The notes: a model not told the origin generated them from the letters alone. A DNA stretch of 64,000 nucleotides from Trametes villosa (GCA_002964805.2 PUDQ02000001.1:7898001-7962000), one strand, 5' to 3'. Shown: positions 33,130-44,760, numbered from the stretch's first letter. Program-made: numbers and translations.

Positions 33130-34274
33130 ATGCCCTCCAGGATGACGCAACTCTTCAGAGCGATGCGCCTCTATGGCAATGGTGCGCACGCCCGTTTTCC
33201 CATGGCCCCGCAACGCGAGCACTAATCACGGCCCCGGCCATGCGCCCCAGTCGCGCTCCTGCTCCTCACCGCTACCGTGCTTGGTATCACCGCATACTGG
33301 GGGAGCATATTCCTGCCCAACTTACGACGTGCGTGCACTTGCGATGCGATGCTGTCTTGACGCTGATTTCGTTGCTTGCAGATGATTACTCGATTTTCTC
33401 TCTCATCATCCCTTCATTGACCATAGTGCTATTACTGGTCGGGTATGTGAATGCACAGTGTCTCCTACGACGCTGTCTGACATACTGGCCTACAGACTAC
33501 AATGGTCCACTCCTCGGACAGAGGCCGTCTTCCTCTTCATCCTCGGGGTGCTCTGGCTCGGTACGTCCCATCAAACTATCCTGCGGGTCCGGCAAACCAT
33601 AATACGAAATCTTTCCCGCAGCTGAGGCGGCCTGGACTACGTGCGTGTTCCTCCCACCAATTCAATCCGACATGCTTAATGTTCCCGTCCATGCAGCGAT
33701 ATCATCGGGAGCACCCAATGCGACGCGTTCACCACCGAGCAGGTCGCCACCAAAAGCGGGAGCAGTGAGTTTGACGTGATCACTATGGGCGTTTCAGCTA
33801 ACGTCTCGCAGTCTCCGCGAAGAGTTGGTGCTACGAGATGCGCGTCGTGCAGGCGTTCTCGTGGATGATCTTCTGCCTCTGTGCGTGCCCCCACTTTGAC
33901 TTTGCCACCCGCCCATTGACGCGTGCCTTCCCTCCCCCGCAGACGCCATCTTCCTCTGGATCCTCATCTCGCTCACGACGCGCGCAAAGGCGCTCGGGCG
34001 CCCCTACGCATGGGGCGAGCCGATCGTCGAGCTGCCCTGGTTCGGGCAGTGGCCGGGCTACGAGGGCGGGCAGTTCCAGCCGGGGATGTACCCCCCGCAG
34101 CAGCCGTACGGGTACCCGGGCATGGGCATGCAGCCGATGGGCAGCTACGGGCCGCAGATGGCGCCTGGGTATGTCGTCCAGCAGACCCCTGGCCACTCGG
34201 TAGTGATTCAGCCCGGGATGAACGGGCAGCCCCCGACTGTAACCCAGATCCCCGGCACGGTCTCCTCCGTCTGA
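33130..34274 (+). CDS. MARVEL-like four-helix membrane protein, second copy (247 aa)
   Basis: Exons 33130-33181, 33251-33328, 33382-33442, 33496-33560, 33622-33640, 33697-33764, 33812-33880, 33943-34274; all phases agree. Helices: VALLLLTATVLGITAYWGSI, SIFSLIIPSLTIVLLLVGLQ, AVFLFILGVLWLAEAAWTT and SWMIFCLYAIFLWILISLTT. CDAFTT and WCYEMRVVQAFSW match the block order of the first copy. The C-terminal about 85 residues are Gly/Pro/Tyr/Met/Gln-rich (YPPQQPYGYPGMGMQPMG), a flexible tail unlike the R/S tail of the neighbour. The start at 33130 is the first ATG giving MPSRMTQLFRAMRLYGN before helix 1; an internal ATG at 33142 is possible. Confidence 0.78.
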
Positions 34275-35051
34275 GGCACCCCGGGCGGCGGCGCAAGGCG
34301 AGGCGCGTGGTACGAGGAGGCGACGCTGCGCTGCGTACCTTCACCACCACCGCCACGCACGTTGGCAATACGAATACGAAAACGGACATGAAATTACGAA
34401 GAAGAGGGGACGGCTATCCGGCCACTAGACGCAGTGCTGCTCTCGGCGGGAACAAGGCGGCTGATGAAATACGTTCGGTCGATGCGAACGACCACCATAT
34501 GATTTTACTGTACATGCTTCCTCATTGCTACGATTACCACCGGAATGGATGTATCCTATCTATCGCAGAGCGCTATGTACGCAGAACAGTGCTTCGTATC
34601 ACAGAACATGCGGATGCGTGCCCGAGGGCACCCAGTCGACGCGAATCTGTGACTGAGCGGACATCGCTGTCAATCCTCGCCTGGCAGGCAATGTGCACGC
34701 CGACGCAACTCTACTTACGTCCGTGCTATACCTGTAAACGTTTACGCTACTGGACGTGCATCGCCCGCGGTGATCAGCACGTCTGCGGGCAGGTCGAATG
34801 CCGCTGCACGCGATTGCAGAAGCCGCGTGGCGTGCACGTCCCCGCGCCAGCCCCAACAGGCGTGCCCTCCGCGCGCACGGTGGGCGGCGCGGGTGTATGT
34901 AGACCGTACGGCGATCGCACTGGCGAGGACTCCACACAACGTATCTCGCAGCGTGCTTGAGTCTGATCCATCGCATACGCTCGAACATCGCCGCACGGAA
35001 TAATCTTGAACTTAGGCATCGCTACGACTATCGCCTGCACTACCTGTCGGG
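34275..35051. other. Intergenic, 777 bp
   Basis: No supported gene. Frames running through it from the preceding gene have no conserved content. Confidence 0.45.
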
Positions 35052-35774
35052 ATGCCGCGCTTGTTTGAAGGGAGGGAGAGTCGGTCGGCGATGTACGGTG
35101 CGTGGGGTAGCGAAGGTACCGCTGTGGGCGTGCTGGGAGTTCTGATCTGCAAACTGTAACCTTGCAGCGCTGGGGGCAGCAATCGTCGCGCACCTCGCGA
35201 CGAGGCTCGTCCCGCACTCGACGCGTGAGTGCTTCCGTCGGTCGTCCTGACACTTCAAGAACCCCCACCGAGCCAACTACCTGTAGAGGTCTTCAGCCTG
35301 ATGCAGACGTCGGTCGCTATTCTCGCCATCGCATCGCTGGGCTTGATGTGAGTGACAATTTATCTTCATTATCTCTACACGGGATAACTGAAAGTGCTCA
35401 CCGCATATCATACCTTACCGGTTACCTTTGGCAGGGTTGTAACCCATCATAGGAGACATGGCGAGCTCCTCACGCAGACGCAGGAGGAAGCGGTCCTCCT
35501 GGTCGCCTTCGGGCTATTGTGGTTCGGCGAGTAAGGATCAATCCCAGAAATACACCTATAGCTGACCAGCTGCTGGGCCCTGTAGCACTCCTGATAGGAT
35601 GGCGTGCACTGCAGCAGCGCGGGGCCAGCTCAGGCCTGGACGTAGGAGGTGAGCTCTCGCGCGCGTCGCAAACGGGACGCGGACGTAACGCGGCGCACGA
35701 AGGCTTCGGAAACCGGCCGTACCCGTGCTCAAGCGACTCAGTGTACTGCGTGGTGGAAGAGTGGACGTACTGGT
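35052..35774 (+). pseudogene. MARVEL-like third copy, probably decayed (or with unresolved 3' end)
   Basis: Exons 35052-35097, 35168-35224, 35287-35347, 35435-35526, 35586-35648, 35703-35772 copy the phase pattern of the neighbouring gene; the third exon is 61 nt in both. The start reads MPRLFEGRESRSAMYG, then ALGAAIVAHLATRLVP, QVFSLMQTSVAILAIASLGL and EEAVLLVAFGLLWFG. The exon 4 donor would have to be GCGAGT, a GC-AG intron, to keep phase 1. After SVYCVVEEWTYW no acceptor connects to a fourth helix, although a suitable hydrophobic frame (FVLWAAAAASAL) lies at about 35820-35860. I infer recent decay of a tandem duplicate. A true gene with a different 3' exon remains possible. Confidence 0.45.
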
Positions 35775-36796
35775 GAGCAGGGCGCGCGAGGGGCGAACCT
35801 ACTGACGCTGTATTCTGTTTGTATTGTGGGCCGCGGCCGCGGCCTCTGCGCTGAGCGCGAACGGCACTGTATTCTATTGGTCGGACTGTAGTGGAGGCCT
35901 CAGAGCGCACCCCTCGAACGTTAAGCCGTTCGCAGCAGCGGTATTGGATGCGCTGCACGCTTCGCGGCCGGGTGCTGAGCGAACGGGGTTACACCAGCCT
36001 TGAAGCTTGAGCGCGAATCCGGCTAGCGTGCGGAGGGCAGCTGATTGAGTCGCGCGCCGTAGGTCTCACCAAGGACTTCTTGTCCGCAAAACGCGTATGT
36101 ACGCCCACGTTAGGGCATGAGAGAGCCAAGACACGCGTCCAGGTTGCAGCCTGCAGGATCCAGAGGACAAGGAGAGCCGGCAGGTCGTCTGAGACTAGTA
36201 GCACTGCTCAGGCTGGCGATTGAGCGAGCGTTACGCCATTGGCACCCATTGCGGCCGATATCGATGGAGACCCGCGCTGGGTGTGAGAGAGGGGGCTCGC
36301 CGTCGCGCGCTGCGCGGGAACCACGCCCCCAAACGCGTCCGACGCGCTACCAGGCCGTTCCGCGTATGGGGAGGCGAGCGCGGCACTCCGGAAGGTTGGG
36401 CTCGAGCCCCGCGCGCCGCGGGCACGTTCTGCGGTTACGTAGCGCAGCGTTCACGAGGCGTTCGCGGGTCGAGGCCTAGTGCGCGCGCAAAGGAGACAAT
36501 GTGCGACTGGCCAGTGGAGGAAGGCGGCGGAGGGCTGCGGCATGGCAGAGTCGAGGAGAGGAGCGGAGGCCGGAACGTGTCCCCCGCGTCGGGCAGGTTC
36601 CGGCGCTGAGTGAGGGGCATATCGGGCGGGGCACCCGCCCTCACTGCTTCACCTCCTCCCTTCACCTCCCCCGTCTCCTGCCCCGCCCCGCTGCCTCCCT
36701 CACCGTCTTCCTGCATCTACGTTCGCGACGCTCATCTCGCCCTCCGACGCCCCTTGATTACTACTCAATAGTGTACGACGCTCTATACCAGACATC
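35775..36796. other. Intergenic, about 1.0 kb, with family remnants
   Basis: Contains the orphan hydrophobic frame near 35820-35860 (+) and a minus-strand fragment at about 36125-36204 reading LPALLVLWILQAATWT, like helix 3 of the MARVEL-like genes. The rest is promoter of the E2 gene with a CT-rich tract at 36630-36720. Confidence 0.4.
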
Positions 36797-37731
36797 ATGA
36801 TAAGTAGTCCCTAATTACCCTACGTGTGCGGCCCCGACTAACATGTCTCGGGATCGTACAGCTCCCCCAGCAAGCGTCGTATCGAGACGGACGTTATGAA
36901 GTTGTATGTGACCACACTCTGCATTCCCAGGAATGCGCCTTGGACGGGGATGCTCACGGTGGCTGCGCTCGGGCAGGCTCATGTCGGACTACGAGGTGAA
37001 CCTCGTGAACGATAGCATGCAGGAGTTCTACGTCCGATTCTACGGTCCCACAGAGAGTGAGTACCCTCTGGCCACCACCTACCTCCGTCTCCCGACTGAC
37101 CGTACGCTGCTCGACCCACCCTCATAACCGCCACTGCACCGGCTTGCACTATAACCCCGGAATCGCCGCACCCGCAGCCCCGTTCGCCGGCGGCGTGTGG
37201 AAGATACACGTCGAGCTCCCGGACCAGTACCCGTTCAAGTCGCCCAGCATCGGCTTCATGAACAAGATCTTCCACCCGAATATCGACGAACTGTACGCCG
37301 CCCGCTCATCTCCGCACCTACATTCCCCGCTCACGCTCCCTCCCGCAGAAGCGGTTCCGTATGCCTTGACGTGATCAACCAGACGTGGTCGCCCATGTTC
37401 GGTACGTCCTCTTCTATCTAGGGGCTCGTACTGTGCGCGCCGACTGACCGCACTGTCCTGCTTATCCTATGTAGACATGATCAACATCTTCGAAGTGTTC
37501 CTGCCGCAGCTGCTGCGCTACCCGAACCCGAACGACCCGCTGAACGGCGAGGCGGCGGCGCTGCTCATGCGCCATCCGAAGGAGTACGACGCGAAGGTGA
37601 AGGAGTACGTGCAGCGCTTCGCGACGAAGGAGGCCGCGGACGCCGCCGTGGACAACGACGACGAGGACGGCGAGGACGAGGAGATGAGCGACATCGGCAG
37701 CATCAGCGACGACGAGCACATGGAGTCGTGA
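36797..37731 (+). CDS. UBC8: Ubiquitin-conjugating enzyme E2, UBC8/UBE2H type (about 184 aa)
   Basis: Clear exons: 36862-36903, 36977-37056, 37178-37292, 37349-37401, 37475-37731. The protein reads [80 protein letters not shown] and [20 protein letters not shown]. The catalytic cysteine is the TGC at 37362-37364. In yeast Ubc8 works with the GID ligase in catabolite degradation of gluconeogenic enzymes. The C-terminal tail is strongly acidic ([14 protein letters not shown]), as in UBC8/UBE2H. The first coding exon is uncertain: the ATG at 36797 followed by GTAGTC gives phase 1, while exon 2 needs phase 2. Confidence 0.9.
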
Positions 37732-38288
37732 GCGGCTCCCTTCCTTTTCCTCCCATTCCCCCTCTGCCCCCCCTCTCTGTGTCATCTTGGACTCGACTCG
37801 AACCCCGGATCAGCCGCCGCCACTCGGCCTCGTTCTCATCCCCGCATACCTTCTTGCCTCCCACTCGCTCATGACCCACTGTAATGCATGCCGTTGCTGG
37901 CACCGCCTGTACTTGATGTCGCTGTAACACCACTACTCGTTGTCGTCCGTCCCTCGGGGTTGCCTCGTCCTGGAATTATCACTGTATTCATTGTAGATCA
38001 CGTCCCTCGCCTTTCTCTCCCGCCCGTTGTGAACACACGGTGTGACTGGGTCGTACAGCTAATCGGTTTCACCTGGAATACCTGCCCCCGGGCCCGACCT
38101 CGCTGACATCCTCCCGTCTGGGTATGTCGGACTCCTGACTCCGGGGCGTGCCCTGTCTCGAGGTACGCATGACCTCGTCTGGATGTGATACGTTGGACTG
38201 CCGCGGAAGATAGTGCGGTGTAAACGCTGGAGAGGTTGATAGTGGTTGGGCGCTGGATGCGAGCTAGCTTTCGCTGGTCTTGATAACC
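37732..38288. other. Convergent 3' spacer, 557 bp
   Basis: Between the UBC8 and THOC5-like genes. No coding or RNA gene is visible. Confidence 0.45.
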
Positions 38289-39125
38289 TCAGCTTGGCGC
38301 TGGCGTCGAGGGGTTCGTAGTGGGCGGCAGTGGGTTAGACTGCACGAGGTCGTTGACCTTCTTCTGCGCTTCGAGCGCAGACTGAACAGCCAAGTATTAG
38401 TGAGACCATTCGGAGGTTTAAAGGAAGTAGTATACCTTCATCAGGCCGTCAATATGGGCCTTGACGCTGTCCATGGTGGCAGCCTTAGTCTTGCTCTCCT
38501 TGAGGAGCGCCTCCTTGGCCTTGATGAGCTCCTTACGCTTCTGGTCTAGCCTGTGCGAGTGTAAGCATGCGCGATATAAGATGTGAATGTCTGGTGGCGC
38601 ACCTTTGCCGCTCAGAAAGCTCGAAGCTGAGACGGTTCAGCATGAGCTGGTGCTCATCCGCAAGCACCTCGTCCGTCCGCGCGCCCTCAGGCGCAAGCTC
38701 CTGAAACTCGTCGAGAGAGTGGAAGGGTATGTCCTGGTATATAGACCTGCAGTACGCGACAGTCAGGGGCAGGGCGTTCATATAGCACGCGTCCGGACGT
38801 ACGCGAACTGGCGGCACTTCTCTATCTCGCGCTCGAGGTGGCGCTTCTCGTAGAGCAGGTTCTGCAGGCCAAGGTAGGTCTGGTCCATCTCATGGCGCGC
38901 GTCGGCGGTGGCCTGCTTGTGCGCGCGCGTGGCATGGTTGGCGGCGCGGTTGAGGGCCTTGAGGCGGGCGAAGAGCGCGCCGGCGCGGATCTGGACGAGC
39001 GCGGGGTCCTCGTTGAGGAAGGCGGAGGAGACGAGGTCGCGCAGGCCGTCGAGCTCGGCGTCGGGCGCGCGGGGGAGGACGAGGACGTCGTCGGGGTGCT
39101 CTTGTGTGGGAGGCATGGGGGTCAT
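38289..39125 (-). CDS. THO complex subunit 5-like protein (224 aa)
   Basis: Exons (minus): 39125-38803, 38746-38603, 38550-38436, 38381-38289; phases close. The protein shows LGLQNLLYEKRHLEREIEKC followed by QDIPFHSLDEFQELAPEGAR, HQLMLNRLSFELSERQRLDQ and LLKESKTKAATMDSVKAHID. These are the N-terminal coiled-coil blocks of THOC5 (FMIP), a subunit of the THO/TREX complex that links transcription to mRNA export. It stops where the animal protein (about 680 aa) goes on, which is common in fungi of this group. It is almost all helical, with a short Pro/Ser/Thr tail. ATG at 39116 (MPPTQ) is an alternative start. Confidence 0.82.
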
Positions 39126-39440
39126 GTGCGGCGCTGCAGCAAGCTGAATAGCAGCCGGCGCTGGGAGTCGGAGAAAGAGAGTGCGCATCGGCCAGAGCCC
39201 GGTCGGCGAGCGTGAGCGTGGGAAGGCGGCCAGGGCCAATCGCAGGCGGCCGGGGGGCGGGCCGGGAGGGGATCAGTTGCATCATGGCAGGGTGAGGGTT
39301 CGGGCGACGGTGCTGAACGAGCAACGCCAGGCGTCCGCCGTCCCAGCTGCAGTCCCACCACTCCGCTCAGTAAGCACACCCGTCCGTCTCTTTCTTTCCT
39401 TCCACCACCACCACCGCCCCCTGCAGATCATCCACCAGCA
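39126..39440. promoter_or_regulatory. Divergent promoter, THOC5-like / glucose-6-phosphate dehydrogenase, 315 bp
   Basis: Only 315 bp separate the two start codons. A CT/CCACCA-rich tract (39390-39425) lies just before the dehydrogenase ATG. Confidence 0.5.
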
Positions 39441-41477
39441 ATGGCAACCACAGGCCGCCCTCGCGCCATGTCCGGCACCATCCCCTCCATGGAGTCCTCC
39501 GCGCACGAGGCCCTCACGGACAACACCATCATCGTCGGTACGTCTCTCGCGTACACCCCCCTTGCCTCCCGTGTGCATCCCACTCACCGCGCGCACAGTG
39601 CTTGGGGCGTCGGGTGACCTCGCGAAGAAGAAAGTACGCGTCTCCATCTAATCGGCCCCGCCGATCCGCGCTCACCGCTTCCAGACCTATCCCGCCCTCT
39701 TCGGCCTCTATCGCATGGGCTTCCTGCCCCGCGATGTCAAAATCGTCGGCTACGCGCGCACGAAGATGGACGATGCCGAGTACCACAAGCGCATCACCTC
39801 CTACATCAAGGTCGCCGACGACGACGCCGACGGCAAGGCCGCCGTCGAGGCCTTCAAGGGCTTCAGCTCCTACGTCTCGGGCGGGTACGAGGACGCGCCG
39901 TCGTTTGAGAACCTGAACAAGACGCTCGAGGCGATCGAGAGCAAGTACCAGTCCAAGGAGCGCAACCGCCTCTTCTACCTCGCCCTCCCCCCGAGCGTCT
40001 TCATCCCCGTCGCGCAGCACCTCAAGGAGCAGTGCTACTCCACGGCCGGCAAGAACCGCATCATCGTCGAGAAGCCGTTCGGGAAGGACCTGGAGTCCTG
40101 CCGGACGCTTCTCAGCTCGCTCAAGCAGCACTGGACAGAGGACGAGACGTTCCGTATCGATCACTATCTTGGGAAGGAGATGGTCAAGAACATCCTCGTC
40201 CTCCGCTTCGCGAACATTGCGATGAACGCGGCATGGGACAAGAACTCGATCAGCAACGTCCAGATTACCTTCAAGGAGCCCTTTGGCACTGAGGGCCGCG
40301 GCGGCTACTTTGACGAGTTCGGAATCATCCGTGATATCCTCCAGAACCGTGAGTTGTACACTCGCCATGTCTTGATGGACTTCCAGTGAACGTCGCGATG
40401 CTGATGTCCCGCTCTCTGTGTTTCAGACTTGCTCCAGGTTCTCAGTATCATTACCATGGAGCGCCCGGTGTCCTTCTCTGCTGAGGACATCCGCGACGAG
40501 AAGGTCGGTCGGCGGCACAGTCAGAGCCCGGCACCGGAATCTGACACACGTTTGACGCCCTGCAGGTCAAGGTCCTGCGTGCGATCCCGCCTATTGAGCG
40601 GAGCGACACGCTCCTGGGCCAGTACGTCGCCGCGAACGGCAAGCCGGGTTATCTCGACGATGACACGGTCCCCCACAACTCGGTCTGCCCGACCTACGCC
40701 GCAACTACGTTGTGGATCCACAACCCCCGATGGGAAGGCGTGCCATTCATCCTGAAAGCCGGCAAGGGTACGCACTGCTATTTTTGCAGGCTTCTGCGTC
40801 TGCGCGCGTGAGCCGATAGCTTATCTGCGGGCGTATCTGCGCGTTTCCAGCGCTCAACGAGGCGAAGGTCGAGGTCCGCATCCAGTTCAAGGACGTCACG
40901 CAGGGCATCTTCAAGGACATCTCCCGTAACGAGCTCGTCCTGCGCATCCAGCCGTCCGAGGCGGTCTACCTCAAGCTGAACACGAAGACCCCTGGTCTCA
41001 ACACGCGTGCGATCCCGACGGAGATGGACCTGACGTACAAGCGCCGCTTCACGGAGGCGAAGATCCCGGAGGCGTACGAGGCCCTCATCCTCGACGCGCT
41101 CCGCGGCGACCACTCGAACTTCGTGCGCGACGACGAGCTCGACGTCGCGTGGAAGGTCAGTCTCACGCATTGGCGCGCGCGTGCGAGGGAGTATGTGCTA
41201 AAGCCTAACTCCGTACGTGCAGATTTTCACGCCCATCCTCCACTGGATAGAAGGCAAGGCGGGCCCCGCGCCGAAGCCCGTGCCGTACCCGTACGGCTCG
41301 CGTGGCCCCAAGGAGCTCGACCCGTTCATCTCGAAGTACGGCTTCAAGCGGACGGTCGCCGAGTAGTACGTCCTTCCCGCTGTGACTGTGAGATTATCTG
41401 CCGCCGTGGCTGACCGGGACCGAACGCCCTCCCCTCCCCACAGCACGTGGCCGATCATGAACGTCTCGGCCCTGTAA
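39441..41477 (+). CDS. ZWF1: Glucose-6-phosphate 1-dehydrogenase (518 aa)
   Basis: Exons 39441-39537, 39599-39633, 39685-40348, 40427-40503, 40566-40767, 40851-41155, 41223-41365, 41444-41477; all phases close. It catalyses the first, NADPH-producing step of the oxidative pentose phosphate pathway in the cytosol. Visible motifs are the NADP-binding VLGASGDLAKKKTYPALFGL, the EKPFGKD strand, the substrate/catalytic RIDHYLGKEMVKNILVLRFA and the beta-strand ITFKEPFGTEGRGGYFDEFG. The C-terminus KYGFKRTVAEYTWPIMNVSA is completed by a 34-nt last exon; without that splice the frame would end at TAG 41364. Length fits the family (about 500 aa). No missing residue was noted. Confidence 0.96.
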
Positions 41478-42230
41478 GTCCGAGTCCGCGTTATGGGCTC
41501 GGGCGTCGCGCGGGTGTACGAGTAGAGCAGTCTACAGCAAGAACAAGAACGAAAGCGTCCAACCATTAACGGTCTGATATTCAATATTTTGCAACCATCG
41601 CATGCTGTATCGGGGACGGGCGGGAGTTAAGCGGGGCGGGAATTTTTGGGAGAGCCGGGCTGCGGGCTCTGTGTATGCATCTGTAGGGAAGTCATCGCAA
41701 GCAAGACATAGAGGGCGAGCTGTACTGTTGGATGTGTAGAAGTGTGCAAGGTCTGCGCAGGCTAAGCGCCGTCGATTGTTGCGACTCTGCCGCTATGCAG
41801 GAATGCTGAGGAAGCGGCGAGGGGGTTAGTTAGAGCTACGCTCCTTGAATGCACATCGGACCATCTGGTGCACGGCACTCTACGGTTGCTCTGCGGCTCG
41901 CTAAGCCTGACATCGTCGAGGAATATATCAGCTACGCGAGGACATGATGTGCATGACTCTAAGTGCAGAGACCACAACAAAGCAAACGTAGCAGGATGGT
42001 ATCGTGAAGGCTAGGAAGCGTACCAGTAGTCTGCTGATGGAGTCTCGTGGGGAGTGGCGTTCGTAGAGCAGCTCTCTGCCAGCGAGTCGCTTCGTGGCAC
42101 TACACGCATACATATGTAGTTGTCACGAATACGCGACGAACCGGACACTGAAATACACAGCGACATTAGCAGGAAGAAGTGCGCAGCTGTGCACGCTTGG
42201 CGATGACCAGCACGCTACGCTCAGGCTCTG
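41478..42230. other. Convergent spacer, 753 bp
   Basis: Between the dehydrogenase and an F-box gene. AT-richer than the genes; no coding block found. Confidence 0.45.
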
Positions 42231-43708
42231 TCATTCAATGTTCAATATCCAGGTTGGAAGCGACGCCGTCCGAGTCATCGGCACGTCAGCCGTCGAGTTG
42301 ATTGCAACACCCCCACCAAAATTGATCCTGGGCAGCCCGAAGTCAGTAAGAACCCATTTCATGACGTCCCAGGGGGCCGTGAGAGACCTACAGCAGAACT
42401 CGTAGTTGGCCTTGAAACGCAGAAGGCCTCGATCCAGAAAGCTCGCCGGGAGCAAGCCCCGCAGGATGTCCGCACCCTTATCCAGGTCGAGGTCGGGGGC
42501 GTCGCTGATCTCTACCGTGATGCTTTCGAGACACGGCAGCGTCTTGGCAGCGTGCACAAGCACCGGGCCCACGTGGGGAGCGATCTGGGTGAATTCCTCC
42601 AAACAGGCTCGATGAGTGGAAATCATCACGACCACGGACAGCCTGCGGAGGCCCGCGGGGGACTGCGCGAGGATGGTGCGGAACGCGTCCGCGTACAGCC
42701 GGTCGTGCTTCTCCGAATGCCGAGAGCGCCAGCCGTAGGCCCAGTAGAGCTTCAGCGACTCGAGGTTCGCGCACGACGCGAGGCTGAGCGTCAGCCACTC
42801 CTCTGCGAGGGTGAGGGTGAGGTCAGGATGATATTCCGACGGTGGCAGGGACCTTTCTTACCCGTGCTCGGCACTTCATAAGGTAAGAATTGCCCGACGA
42901 AGAGACCGAGCTCCTGGATCCCTTGGCCGTATCGGCGCAGGAGGCTGCCGAGGAAGGGAAACTGTTTGCTGCCGCCGTTGGGTTCGAAGGTGAACGAGGA
43001 GAGGCGCTGAGGGTCCAGCCCGCCGAGTTCGTCGTTGAGCGTGACAAAGAGGCTCTCTCCGTACAGGGAGAGATGGCGAACAGACGGTAACAGGGCGTCG
43101 GGATCATGATGGACGAACACCTCACAGAGAGGAGGAAACAGCCTCGGCTGCCGGCCGCCGGAGATCCTGAGTTTGTCGACGTCGAAGAGACTGAGAAAAT
43201 CAAAAGGCATGCATTGGTATGTCTCCATCTGGAAGGCGAGGATGAGGTCGCTTAGAATGAGGGAAGGAAGCTTGATCAGCGTCAGGGGGAGAGGGACGGT
43301 CTGCGGCCATCCGACGAGAACCACCCGAAACAGATTGAGCTCCCTCAGCCTCGGGAGCGCGGCCAAGATCTTGCAGAGGAGGAGCGGCTGCAAGAAGCGT
43401 AGTTTCCCGGGGTGGTGTTCGTCTCTCTCAATACGCAGCGTCCTGATGCGTGCTGCAATGCTCGGATGCGCCTTGAGGAACGTCAGGAAGCGCGAGATGG
43501 GTGGCGCGTCCTCATCGATGGAGAGATTGGCTCGCCTGTAGAGGATGGACTGCGCGACGCCCTTCCACGCCCTGCAAACGCGGGTGCATTGCAAGAGTTG
43601 TTTTCGGGAGTCGCGGTCGATATAGTCAGTCCGATGGCCGAAGTACGATACGCAGGTGAGAATATGTTCGACTAGCTCCGTTGGTAGCTGTGGCATAATG
43701 CTCTGCAT
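42231..43708 (-). CDS. F-box protein with LRR-like region (475 aa)
   Basis: Exons (minus): 43708-42853 and 42802-42231; the 50-nt intron joins phase 1 to phase 1. The N-terminus MPQLPTELVEHILTCVSYFG followed by QLLQCTRVCRAWKGVAQSIL is an agaricomycete F-box, which would dock on Skp1 in an SCF ubiquitin ligase. The remaining 400 residues contain leucine-rich, irregularly repeated blocks (LRELNLFRVVLVGWPQTVPL, VRHLSLYGESLFVTLNDELG, LESLKLYWAYGW), a likely substrate-binding surface of unknown target. The architecture and the LVGWPxTVPLP block resemble the plus-strand F-box genes at 50-53.7 kb, so it is a divergent member of the same local family. ATG 43696 is an alternative start. Confidence 0.82.
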
Positions 43709-44760
43709 ACATACATGAAGCTTAGTTAAAGATTAGAGCACTGACGAGCTCTCAGACACTCGTACTTAGGCTGCTATGATAGGCGATACCGATCTGCCTA
43801 GCTTGTCCTGAAAGGTTCTCGAACTATAGTTGTCGAGATCCAGACTGCAGAGGTCGTATTGAGTCGTAGTACCAGTTGTACAAAAGACAAGAGCGCCGGC
43901 GTTGACAAGAATTTCGTCGTATGTGGTGGTCCGTCGTGAGAGTACAAAGTTCGCAGAAGGCTAAACAAGAGTCTATAAGCGCCCATAGCGCGTAAGAGCG
44001 CGTACCAGTCGGGTACCGTTGTGGCGGTGCCGTGTGTTCTACTGGGGCGCGCTCGAGCGTTGACGTAGGTTTTTTTTGGATCTGATATATTCATGTAGTG
44101 CTTAACAGCCGTTTACTAAGGTATACAAGGGGCCAGTATCCACTACAGCGGCGGCGCCGCGCATAGCGCGTTTATTATGTATCGTAGTGGTGTTCAGATG
44201 GGCGGGCGGGCATGGGCATAGACCGGCGTTGACGTAGGTTGACGTTGAGCAACGTCACCGCCCATGCAGTGGGAGGGCGCGGTATACGGTGAACCGCCGG
44301 AGAATCAACCAAATATGCATATGTGTGATACCCCAGCGAGCAGAGCCAGAACGTACGAGACACCCGATAGCAAACATGGGGAGGTACCCGATAGCAAACA
44401 CGAGACGGACACGAGGGAGACGAGCAAGCACCAACAAAGCCGGCCACGCCGCTAGGAATGTGATATATCCTACGATACGATAAGACCCTCCGCACAGCAC
44501 CCCATCAGATGCCAGAGAAAACACAGATATATCCGACCCGAGACTGAACCGCTCTATCGACGCCCCCTCGCCCCCCTCTGCACCCCCAGCACCAGCGCCC
44601 GCGCCCGCTCACAAGTCCTCCCGCATGACGCCCCCACCCGCCGCGCCGAACGCCTCCCGGCGCCACTCCGTCTGCGCGTGGTAGACGACGGCGAGCATGA
44701 GCGCGTACGCGGCGAGCCACGCCCAGACGCGGAGCGCGCCGCGCGGGGGGAGCGCGCGCG
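43709..44760. other. Intergenic, about 1.05 kb, with short repeats
   Basis: Contains two copies of GCGTTGACGTAGGTT (about 44057 and 44226), an inverted repeat TGACGTTGAGCAACGTCA (about 44239-44256) and a 15-bp direct repeat (44362-44400). Downstream of the RING/LON stop codon there is an open minus frame to about 44609 encoding a hydrophobic helix; see findings. Confidence 0.5.
44362..44400. repeat. Perfect 15-bp direct repeat
   Basis: ACCCGATAGCAAACA at 44362-44376 and again at 44386-44400. Confidence 0.85.

Noticed and set aside
33923..34960. 345-codon plus-strand ORF
   Set aside because: It starts as an out-of-frame shadow of the MARVEL-like last exon and continues into spacer without any conserved block.
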